A stretch of 20,948 nt of DNA from IMG/VR virus record IMGVR_UViG_3300020469_000315, positions 1-20,948 of that record; one strand, written 5' to 3'. The notes beneath the pieces were generated by a model. It searched no databases and had not been told where the DNA came from. It saw only the letters and a program-made list of their open reading frames with translations. The position numbers were made by a program, and so were the translations under genes. Numbering within the stretch: the first letter of the stretch is position 1; the number at the start of each line of letters is the position of its first letter. This DNA comes from a virus. Shown here in pieces: positions 8,390 through 15,219 of this stretch.

Positions 8390-9574
8390 TTAACTAAATG
8401 TTACGTTACCTGCGGTACTTCCACCTGTTGCAAATGCTACAGCACCTAAGTAGTCAGCAGCATTACCAAGTGATGAAGCTGTGTTACTTAACTCAACATA
8501 TCCGTAACGAGTCATAAAACTTACGACTGGTTCGAATGTCTGTGGATCAAGTACAACTCCACTACTCATCAATGGAATGTATGGGCAATAAAATGCAGCG
8601 GCGTCACTTTCGCTTGTGCCTTTGTATCCTACTAATACCTTAGTAGAATCTCCTGCATAGCTATCAACATATACACGCATAGCGTTATTCAAAGTTCCAA
8701 CAAATTTTGTATTAGTTGGAGCTTCAAATGATCCTTCAGTGGTTCGTGCAAATGCACTTGTAGTAGCACTTTGTAGAATAGTAAGTGCAAAAGGACTTAC
8801 TACTGCAAAGTTACCAGCACCACGTCTGGTTCTTTGTGCGATCAAGTTTGCTACTCTGTTGATTTGAACAGCTAATGCTGCATGCTCGTCACCAACAAAT
8901 GTAGCAGTACCAGATACTGCAGCTTGATTATATGTTTCTCCAGTAGTTGCCAATGCACGTAGGCTAGCTAGAATTTCTTGATCAATTTCAGCTGTTATTT
9001 CCTGTGCAAGTGCAGCCATAATTTCAGCTTCAACATCAATACCATGTTGTGCTTGTGCATCTTGTGCAGCTTCAAAAGTCCATCGAGCTGACAGTTTACG
9101 AGTCTTAGCTTCAACTGTTTGCTTTAGGATTTGAATGTTTAATTTTCGCCCTGGCTCACCTTCTTTTGCGGCTGTTGCATCAGCTTTTCCAGTATCAGCT
9201 CCTGAATATGCTTCAGCAATCTTAAATGGTGACAGTGCTTCTTCACCTGCTGTTGCACCACTATCGCCTGAACCGCCTGTTTCAGCATATCGCACACGTA
9301 GTGTATGGATTTGCCCAACCGGTGCAGTCATTGGTTGCACGCCTACAATTTCATTAGCAATAACAGTTGGCATGACACGTCGAATAACTGGTAGGATTAC
9401 TCTGTTTAATGTAGCGACATTACCAGCCTGGGTTGAACCAGCCGTTGTTGCCTCAGCAAGATACTTGCGAGTATTTTCTAAAGTAGTTGCCATTACACTT
9501 TTCTTTGTGCCTGACAAGCCTTCAAGTAGAGCTTGTCTTGTGTCTTGCCAGCGACCTTCTAATAGTTCTGACAT
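8390..9574 (-). CDS. gp23: Major capsid protein (gp23 family)
   Basis: The start is placed at 9574 (MSELLEGRWQDTRQ), giving 394 residues, because AAGGAG lies seven bases upstream; the longer frame to 9616 would overlap the gp22 end and has no ribosome site. Typical T4-type capsid features: an N-terminal segment with several LxE sites (TLE, LAE around residues 31-41) where the gp21 protease would cut, then RVMPTVIANEIVGVQPM, a long Ala/Gly-rich insertion, EINAEI-type helices (VEAEIMAALAQEITAEIDQEIL) and a C-terminal SFMTRYGYVEL segment. It forms the hexamers of the prolate or isometric head. It is the last gene of the head operon before a strong terminator. Confidence 0.95.
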   Translation of the reverse strand: MSELLEGRWQDTRQALLEGLSGTKKSVMATTLENTRKYLAEATTAGSTQAGNVATLNRVILPVIRRVMPTVIANEIVGVQPMTAPVGQIHTLRVRYAETGGSGDSGATAGEEALSPFKIAEAYSGADTGKADATAAKEGEPGRKLNIQILKQTVEAKTRKLSARWTFEAAQDAQAQHGIDVEAEIMAALAQEITAEIDQEILASLRALATTGETYNQAAVSGTATFVGDEHAALAVQINRVANLIAQRTRRGAGNFAVVSPFALTILQSATTSAFARTTEGSFEAPTNTKFVGTLNNAMRVYVDSYAGDSTKVLVGYKGTSESDAAAFYCPYIPLMSSGVVLDPQTFEPVVSFMTRYGYVELSNTASSLGNAADYLGAVAFATGGSTAGNVTFS

Positions 9575-9584
9575 CAATTTCTCC

Positions 9585-10667
9585 TTATTTGATTCCTGCA
9601 AGTCTACGAATGTCAATTACATTGTCTCTTGCTGTGTTTTTGTCTTCTTCTTTATTGCCTGTGATTTCCTTGCCTTCTGTTATAATTGCCTTTTTTGGTT
9701 TTACTTTTTCATCTATGACTGTAGGTAGGTACTTGTCAAATGACGTTTTCAATCTATTAGTCTGTATACTTTCAAGTAAACTCAACATGATTTCTTTTTG
9801 ATCCTTATTTAATGGATCAATAAGTTCATTTATAATATTTTGCCTGTTTGCAGACTCTGATAATTTTTTGATTTCTTTATCTTTATCTGCTGTAATTACT
9901 TTGTGTTTTTGAACTATTTGCTTTACTTCAGATAGTTGCTTGTTTTTCAACTCAACAACCTTCATTAATTTAGCAGTTTCAGAGTTTTCATTCAAATAAC
10001 TATTACTGTATTCAGCAGCAAATGTTTCGAAAAGTCTGCGTCCAAAATCATTTTTACGAGCAAAATCTATATCTTCTTTTAATTGAGAAATTTCATTTTT
10101 CAATACTTTTTCTACAATTTTTGATACTTTATTTGCACTTTTTTCAATAAATTTTGCCTTCGTATTATTGAATTGTGACTTAGCTTCACGAACCAATCTT
10201 ACTTTTGTTTCTGCTAAATCATTTTTGTCAGTCTGAAATTCTGTAATTTCTTTTGCAAGATTATCTACAATAAATTCTTCAAGCATTTGGAATTTAGTAG
10301 CTATAGATTTTTGATCTTGATGTAATTCCGATACTTCGTTACTGAGGTTTTCAAACACAAATTGCTTTAACAATTTTGCATTTTCTCGCATTGCTATTGT
10401 ATACTTTGCCTTAGCTTCAACAAGTTGTGACCGATCCTCTGATAATTCCTGCATTTCTGCATTCAAACGATCTGTAACCATTGTATCTACAGCTTCTACC
10501 ATAACACTCTTGTCATGTTCGTATTTTTGAGCAAATTCTTCACGAAGTTGGACTGTTACTTCTTGCTTATTCTCTTTAATCTTAGCTTGCCATGCTTCTT
10601 CGATTTCCCTGCGGACTTCTTCAGAAACTACATTATTTTCAAACAGCTTTGTAAGTGTATCCAACAT
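9585..10667 (-). CDS. gp22: Prohead core scaffolding protein (gp22 family)
   Basis: A 360-residue, highly charged, almost entirely helical protein rich in Lys, Glu, Gln and Asn, with long coiled-coil stretches and no cysteine. It starts at MLDTLTKLFENN with an AGGAGAAAAATAATG context. A FGRRLFETFAAEYSNSYLNENSE segment near residues 205-230 matches the core of marine gp22 proteins as I know them. It lies between the gp21 protease and gp23, exactly as in T4. It would form the transient core of the prohead and be degraded by gp21 during maturation. Its last codons carry the ribosome site of gp23. Confidence 0.92.
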   Translation of the reverse strand: MLDTLTKLFENNVVSEEVRREIEEAWQAKIKENKQEVTVQLREEFAQKYEHDKSVMVEAVDTMVTDRLNAEMQELSEDRSQLVEAKAKYTIAMRENAKLLKQFVFENLSNEVSELHQDQKSIATKFQMLEEFIVDNLAKEITEFQTDKNDLAETKVRLVREAKSQFNNTKAKFIEKSANKVSKIVEKVLKNEISQLKEDIDFARKNDFGRRLFETFAAEYSNSYLNENSETAKLMKVVELKNKQLSEVKQIVQKHKVITADKDKEIKKLSESANRQNIINELIDPLNKDQKEIMLSLLESIQTNRLKTSFDKYLPTVIDEKVKPKKAIITEGKEITGNKEEDKNTARDNVIDIRRLAGIK

Positions 10668-10680
10668 TATTTTTCTCCTG

Positions 10681-11304
10681 TTATTGGAGTCGATTGATTA
10701 TATTAATCAATGATTCTTTCAAATATTTTTGTGCCTTTACGTCTTCTCTTGTTGCCTGTGCTAAATTATACGCCTTATATCCGTTTTTAGTATTCATCAA
10801 ATGCTCATAAATAGGTGTTGGATATGCACCAGGAGCACTTGGTTGTGCTACTACATCAACAGTGATAATTTCAAAGTCACTAACTTCACCACTACCATCT
10901 TCTGAAACATTTCCTGAGCCTCTACTTGATACTCCAAGTTTGACACCATTTTCTAACATAGTTCGTACTAAGCCACCCATTGGTGTTGGCAAAATTTTCA
11001 TTTTCCCATAGCCATTCGGACCGTCCATCCATACTTCATTAATCATATGGCTGACACGATCCAAATTGACCGTAAGTCCTTCAGGATGATCTACTTCGCC
11101 TAGAACACTGTATCCCCCAGCTATTTGCTCGCTAAGAGTTTTGACAGCCCTGCCAATTTCATTTACAGGATAAACACGCTGATTTGCGTTGCGTACTCCG
11201 CCTTGTATACAAATACCTTTCATATACAAATCTTTTCCATCATTGGCATTCTCAACGATCACTTGCGCCTGGTCAAATGTCAGATGTTCTCTTAATAAAT
11301 TCAT
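10681..11304 (-). CDS. gp21: Prohead core protease (gp21 family)
   Basis: A 207-residue serine protease of the herpesvirus-like capsid maturation fold. The GEVDHPEG motif carries the probable catalytic His73, and LGVSSRGSG carries the catalytic serine (Ser126 or Ser127). DFEIITVDVVAQPSAPGA is the conserved strand that follows in the family. The start at 11304 is preceded by AAGGA; an ATG four bases upstream is out of frame and opens only 11 codons. It sits between the acidic core protein and gp22. It cleaves the core proteins and the capsid N-terminus at [LI]xE sites before DNA packaging. Confidence 0.95.
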   Translation of the reverse strand: MNLLREHLTFDQAQVIVENANDGKDLYMKGICIQGGVRNANQRVYPVNEIGRAVKTLSEQIAGGYSVLGEVDHPEGLTVNLDRVSHMINEVWMDGPNGYGKMKILPTPMGGLVRTMLENGVKLGVSSRGSGNVSEDGSGEVSDFEIITVDVVAQPSAPGAYPTPIYEHLMNTKNGYKAYNLAQATREDVKAQKYLKESLINIINRLQ

Positions 11305-11317
11305 CCATTAGTCCTTG

Positions 11318-12421
11318 TTAACTACCAATAGTAGATTTTTTGTTAGGTGCAGTATCGCCTGCTCCCTTTTTCTCTGCTCCGTGTCCCTTTGGCATTGCTT
11401 TCATACTTTTACTTGCTTTCCCACCTGGAACATTGACATTGCCCATGTTTTCTTCTTTAGTACTTGGTGCAGCTAATCCACCTGTTGTGCCTTTTGTATC
11501 AGCCTCTCCGCCTTGTACTAAGTTAGAAGCGTCGCCTCCCATGTCATTTTTGCCAGCAATTGGAGACTTTGTATATGCACCATTATCGCCCATGCTAGCT
11601 GATACTTTTTCTACGTACTCTCTCATTTGCTCCGCAGCACTCAAAGGTAAATTATTTTCGTCAACTTCCTCGTCGTCGGCTTCTTCAACTTCTTCATCAG
11701 ATGCTTCTTCAAATTCATCATAAGATTCTTTATCCATTTCACCCTCGTCGTCCATGTCCATATCGTCGTCTCCTTCATCGCTTCCCATGTCCATGTCGTC
11801 GTCATCCATATCTTTATCAGACATTAACTCTTCAAATTCTGCTTTGAGATCTGCAAGTTCAGCTTCTAGATCTTTAATATCATCTTGTGTAGCTGGCGCA
11901 TCACCATCCATGTCCATATCACCTTCTTGATCGTCCATGTCCATTTCCATGTCCATATCACCTTCTTGATCGTCCATGTCCATTTCCATGTCGTCTGATG
12001 GATCACCGCCCATAGGAGCTTCTTCAACATCAAACTCGTCTAGGTCGAAGTCTTCTTCAAGATCTTCATCATTTTCTTCAACTTCTTCTTCTTCAGATTC
12101 TTCAACTTCTTCATCATCTGATTCTTCAACTTCTTCGTCGTCACCTTCTTCGACTTCTTCATCTGAATCCTCCGCTAGTTCTTCTGCTAATAGTTCTTCA
12201 TAAATTTGTCGTGATTTTTCTACAACAATTTCATGAAATATTTCTTCTGCTTTTTCACTATCTTCATTAACAAGATATTCAAGCATTTGTTGAAATTTGT
12301 CAGTGCTTTCTTTCTTCATGGATTTTTTTTCATCTTTCTCCATGTCTTTCTTTTTTTCATCTTTCTTTTCATCTGCTTTGTGATGAACTTCGTTTACTTG
12401 TTTTCGCTTACGTGTAGCCAT
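11318..12421 (-). CDS. Highly acidic prohead core protein (gp68-like position)
   Basis: The start is placed at 12421 (MATRKRKQVNEVHHK), giving 367 residues, because CAGGAGAAACAAATG gives a good ribosome site; a longer frame to 12463 lacks one. Layout: a Lys-rich N-terminus (1-45), a conserved helix DKFQQMLEYLVNEDSEKAEE followed by IVVEKSRQIYEELL (about 43-80), a long Asp/Glu/Met low-complexity tract (about 85-270) with DEEVEE and MDMDDQEGD repeats, a SAAEQMREYVEKV helix, and a Gly/Lys-rich C-terminus. Its position between the gp67-like gene and gp21 matches the gp68 prohead core protein of T4; the VVEKSRQIYEELL helix recurs in core proteins of marine relatives. The acidic tract is likely disordered and may help fill or charge the core. 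Its exact role is not established. Confidence 0.75.
   Translation of the reverse strand: MATRKRKQVNEVHHKADEKKDEKKKDMEKDEKKSMKKESTDKFQQMLEYLVNEDSEKAEEIFHEIVVEKSRQIYEELLAEELAEDSDEEVEEGDDEEVEESDDEEVEESEEEEVEENDEDLEEDFDLDEFDVEEAPMGGDPSDDMEMDMDDQEGDMDMEMDMDDQEGDMDMDGDAPATQDDIKDLEAELADLKAEFEELMSDKDMDDDDMDMGSDEGDDDMDMDDEGEMDKESYDEFEEASDEEVEEADDEEVDENNLPLSAAEQMREYVEKVSASMGDNGAYTKSPIAGKNDMGGDASNLVQGGEADTKGTTGGLAAPSTKEENMGNVNVPGGKASKSMKAMPKGHGAEKKGAGDTAPNKKSTIGS
11908..11985 (-). repeat. 39-bp perfect tandem duplication in the acidic core gene
   Basis: Two identical, adjacent 39-bp copies (11908-11946 and 11947-11985) each encode a 13-residue MDMEMDMDDQEGD-type unit. The length is a multiple of three, so the frame is kept. 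Shorter, diverged copies of the same codons lie at about 11740-11815. Confidence 0.9.
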
Positions 12422-12517
12422 TTGTTTCTCCTGTTGATTTACCATCTCTGGTAAGGCTGTCATATAAGTTATTTACCTTATAGTATAAAAAGGCGTGTAA
12501 AACATATGAAAATTGCC

Positions 12518-12525
12518 TATTTATG
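12518..12525 (-). promoter_or_regulatory. Late-type promoter before the acidic core protein
   Basis: Minus-strand CATAAATA (7 of 8 to TATAAATA) overlaps the stop codon of the upstream 233-residue gene and lies about 97 bases upstream of the ATG at 12421. It could start a transcript carrying the core protein, gp21, gp22 and gp23. Confidence 0.5.
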
Positions 12526-13222
12526 TTAAACAAAACATTTTTTTAAATAAATCTATAGACAAAATAGAATAATTTTTCAATGATGTTAGATCTTTTGGAT
12601 CAAATGCATTATCCTGCAGAACACGAATATATTGAATATTTGTGTTTTGCTTTATAGTAGATTGTGTTTGTCGTAACCAATTACCATAGTATGTAGCTCC
12701 ATCGGTACTTTTTTTATAATTTTTTGTGTCAACATATATATTGTTTACATGCTTTCCTAAATTTAATCCCATGTAATCAAAACCTAAAATATAAATTTTA
12801 TTATATCCATGACCTGACGCTAGCCAAAGTGCAGTAGGTCCACTACTCCAGCCTTTGTTTGGTTTAAAATAATTAAATCCTTCCATTGCATCATATGCTC
12901 TATTTGGATTTGTCCAAACTATGTTTTTCTTTTGATAACCAGTTTCATTAATCTCAATAACCATTTTGACATCAACTGCTACTAGATAATCAGGTGTAAA
13001 TGTTCTGTATATTGCATTACAACCATATACTTTTCCATAAAAAAGTAATTCATTTTCGTCAATAGGCTTTCTAGATATTCCGTTGCCCAACACAAATGCT
13101 ATATGATCTAGAACTATATCATTTTGTAAATTATCTATTGATTGTTGTTTTTGTTGTTTTAGGAAGGTTTTTCTATTTTTATATTCTTGTTTAGAATATA
13201 ATTTTTTATCTAACTTAGGCAA
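12521..13222 (-). CDS. Conserved phage protein with Rossmann-like GNG motif, unknown function
   Basis: A 233-residue protein. After a Lys/Gln-rich N-terminal helix comes HIAFVLGNGISRKPI, a strand-glycine-loop pattern like the start of a nucleotide- or sugar-binding Rossmann fold. It is followed by YGCNAIYRTFTPDYLVAVD, NPNRAYD, KGWSSGPTALWLA, IYILGFDYMG and ATYYGNWLRQT. I remember proteins of this type in the head cluster of marine T4-like phages, and the GNG/DYLVAVD/GFDY arrangement recalls DUF115/MAF-type glycosyltransferase-related proteins, but that link is weak. The only usable start is TTG, directly after the upstream stop and in the same frame, so translation probably depends on reinitiation. 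There is no T4 counterpart at this position. Confidence 0.75.
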   Translation of the reverse strand: MPKLDKKLYSKQEYKNRKTFLKQQKQQSIDNLQNDIVLDHIAFVLGNGISRKPIDENELLFYGKVYGCNAIYRTFTPDYLVAVDVKMVIEINETGYQKKNIVWTNPNRAYDAMEGFNYFKPNKGWSSGPTALWLASGHGYNKIYILGFDYMGLNLGKHVNNIYVDTKNYKKSTDGATYYGNWLRQTQSTIKQNTNIQYIRVLQDNAFDPKDLTSLKNYSILSIDLFKKMFCLT

Positions 13223-13471
13223 TTACATACCAGTGGCTTGTGCCTGTGCAGCAATACCATACATTTTACGGACAAATTCTATTTCATTTACTTTTTCTTT
13301 ATCGTGCAATTCGCTTGCTTTCCTAGCACGATTAATAAGTTGCAAAGTCAATCTAGTCTTTCTAGTATCATCAAGATTCACTACAGATTGATCGTATTCA
13401 GGCTCATAACGATAATCTTCTGTTGGTTCATCTTCTAATGTATTATATGAAAAAATTTCTCTTAGTATCAT
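13223..13471 (-). CDS. Small prohead core-type protein (gp67-like position)
   Basis: An 82-residue charged protein: an acidic N-terminal half (YNTLEDEPTEDYRYEPEYD), then a helix of RKTRLTLQLINRARKASELHDKEKVNEIEFVRKMYG. It lies directly downstream of the portal gene; T4 gene 67, which encodes an 80-residue prohead core protein, occupies the same place and is the same size. Marine relatives carry similar short proteins ending in a VRxMYG-type segment. No ribosome site is visible before the ATG; a late-type promoter lies 6 bases upstream. It would be a core component needed for correct head assembly, by synteny. Confidence 0.75.
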   Translation of the reverse strand: MILREIFSYNTLEDEPTEDYRYEPEYDQSVVNLDDTRKTRLTLQLINRARKASELHDKEKVNEIEFVRKMYGIAAQAQATGM

Positions 13472-13476
13472 ATATA

Positions 13477-13484
13477 TATTTATG
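13477..13484 (-). promoter_or_regulatory. Late-type promoter before the gp67-like gene
   Basis: Minus-strand CATAAATA (7 of 8 to the T4 late box) straddles the portal stop codon. The expected start site, about 6 bases downstream of the box, falls on the ATG of the 82-residue gene at 13471, so a transcript from here would be leaderless. Confidence 0.45.
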
Positions 13485-15219
13485 TTTCTGCAGACGGATC
13501 AGCTGCTGTTGGCTGCGGTTCTGGGTCAGTAATCGAAGTTGGGCTATCACCAGTACCTCCATCTTCCGCCGCATCAGGTTCTATAATATCTTCAGCTCCA
13601 CCTATATCTGCACTTATGCCGGCGCCTGTAATTCCTGCACCACGCATTTCTCCAGATTGATTATTACCAGGTGGATTTAAAGTTTCATCATTTTCTTCTT
13701 TCCACAATCTTTCATTTTCTGCTATGTCTTCTTCATTTAGTCCAAGGAATCTTTTCAATGCAAATCTGTTAGAAATAAATGGAATAGCTTGGATCTGTCC
13801 AAAAGTGCCAATACGTTGATTGTCTAATTCTGATTGTCTATATGCTGCAAAATTTTGTGGAGGTGTGAACACAATATCAAACATACTCGTGTCAACATTT
13901 ACACCTTTTTCTAAAATATATCTTTTAAATTCTTGATCAAAATCTTCTACCAACAGATTTTGTAAACGTTCGCAGTAAGTATTAAATCTAAGTTCTTGTA
14001 TGAAAGCTGTACCTACTCTACCATCATTGTACTGTGCATTACTGTCATCTGCTCCTGTGGGCAAGTAACTAGAAGGTATACGTAACCCTCTTACAAGTTT
14101 GTTGGTAAAATACCTTAGATCATCTATTTCGCCAAGATTAGTACCTCCTGGCAAAGTTTCTACTTTACTGCCTCTACCTTCTGCTGTCTGCGGAAAGAAG
14201 TAGTCCTCATTGATTGACAGTGGATTATAACTACTGTCTATAACATTTGTACCTCCTCCTGTCTTCGATGGGATCCGTCTTTGGTGGATTTCCGTTTTAA
14301 CACGCTCAACAAATTGCATTGCTAAATGACTGGGCATATTACCCACATCAACATAAAAGACTCTTCTTTCAGGCGCACGTTGTACACGATATATAATTAT
14401 TGCATCTTCTAATAATTCTTTTTGTTTGTAAACTTTGAAAATACTTTCTAACAAACTATTTCCAAAAGGAAAATTGTTATCTAATCCTTCACTTAAACTA
14501 ATGTGCAATATATTTTCTGCACTTACAGATGTTTCTTCTAATTGTGTTTGAAATCTATTGCCTGATACATTAGCAACTGTGCCTGTTACACCGCGAGCAC
14601 CACCTGTCATATAACCACCAGCTGAGCCTGTGGTGTTACCATTTGTTTGTAACGGAGTCGTTGCTACTAAATTTTTAAAATTTAAATTTAGTTCTTGTAT
14701 AACATATTGTTCAGGATCCTTCCCTTCACTCTCATTAACAATTATCCTCGTGACCTTATCAGGGTCAATATGGAAAAGTTTTTTTGTTTCTGGATCTCTA
14801 ACAAAAAATGCATCTCCGTATTTAAAAGTGTTTCTAAATATACGAAACATCCTATTTTCAAAATTATTTAATTTATACCATTGTTTTAGATATTGTCCTA
14901 GAATTGTTACTTCACTATTGGTTGCATCTTTATAAAACTTAAATTCAAAATGAGTATCATTTTTTTTATTCTTTTGTGTGCAAAATTCAGCAAGGATATC
15001 TAAAGCTGCATTAACTTCAGAATCAGTATCCATTGTGTTATATTGACCATATCTGTCAATCCGATTAGGTGATCCTGTGTAAACATCTGGTAGGTAAGAA
15101 TTATAATTAGATTTGGCAGGTCCAGGTTTATTTCCAGCATTTATTCCACTGATCGGACTATATCCACCGTCTGAAATATTATCAGCTGTAACTGTCGTAA
15201 AAAATTTTTTCCAACTCAT
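13480..15219 (-). CDS. gp20: Portal vertex protein (gp20 family)
   Basis: A 579-residue portal. Hallmarks of T4-type gp20 are present: RYGQYNTMDTDSEVNAALDI followed by AEFCT near the N-terminus, NTFKYGDAFFVRDP, an ERRVFYVDVGNMP followed by YVERVKTEIHQRR-type segment in the stem/wing region, LPGGTNLGEIDDLRYF, LRIPSSYLP, FIQELRFNTYCERLQNLLVEDFD, and an acidic Pro/Gly-rich C-terminus. The dodecamer would form the DNA entry vertex and nucleate the core. The start overlaps the tape-measure stop as ATGA, with AGGA upstream. T4 places the sheath (18) and tube (19) genes before gp20; here a tape-measure-type gene takes that place. Confidence 0.95.
   Translation of the reverse strand: MSWKKFFTTVTADNISDGGYSPISGINAGNKPGPAKSNYNSYLPDVYTGSPNRIDRYGQYNTMDTDSEVNAALDILAEFCTQKNKKNDTHFEFKFYKDATNSEVTILGQYLKQWYKLNNFENRMFRIFRNTFKYGDAFFVRDPETKKLFHIDPDKVTRIIVNESEGKDPEQYVIQELNLNFKNLVATTPLQTNGNTTGSAGGYMTGGARGVTGTVANVSGNRFQTQLEETSVSAENILHISLSEGLDNNFPFGNSLLESIFKVYKQKELLEDAIIIYRVQRAPERRVFYVDVGNMPSHLAMQFVERVKTEIHQRRIPSKTGGGTNVIDSSYNPLSINEDYFFPQTAEGRGSKVETLPGGTNLGEIDDLRYFTNKLVRGLRIPSSYLPTGADDSNAQYNDGRVGTAFIQELRFNTYCERLQNLLVEDFDQEFKRYILEKGVNVDTSMFDIVFTPPQNFAAYRQSELDNQRIGTFGQIQAIPFISNRFALKRFLGLNEEDIAENERLWKEENDETLNPPGNNQSGEMRGAGITGAGISADIGGAEDIIEPDAAEDGGTGDSPTSITDPEPQPTAADPSAET

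Noticed and set aside
9575-9616. Longer start for gp23 at 9616
   Set aside because: The extension overlaps gp22, lacks a ribosome site, and the ATG at 9574 has AAGGAG at good spacing.
9135-9728. Long plus-strand ORF (197 codons) over gp23/gp22
   Set aside because: It lies antisense to the well-supported gp23 and gp22 genes, has no ribosome site and has a composition typical of a shadow frame.
11976-12203. Ser-rich plus-strand ORF
   Set aside because: It is the reverse complement of the Asp/Glu tract in the acidic core gene.
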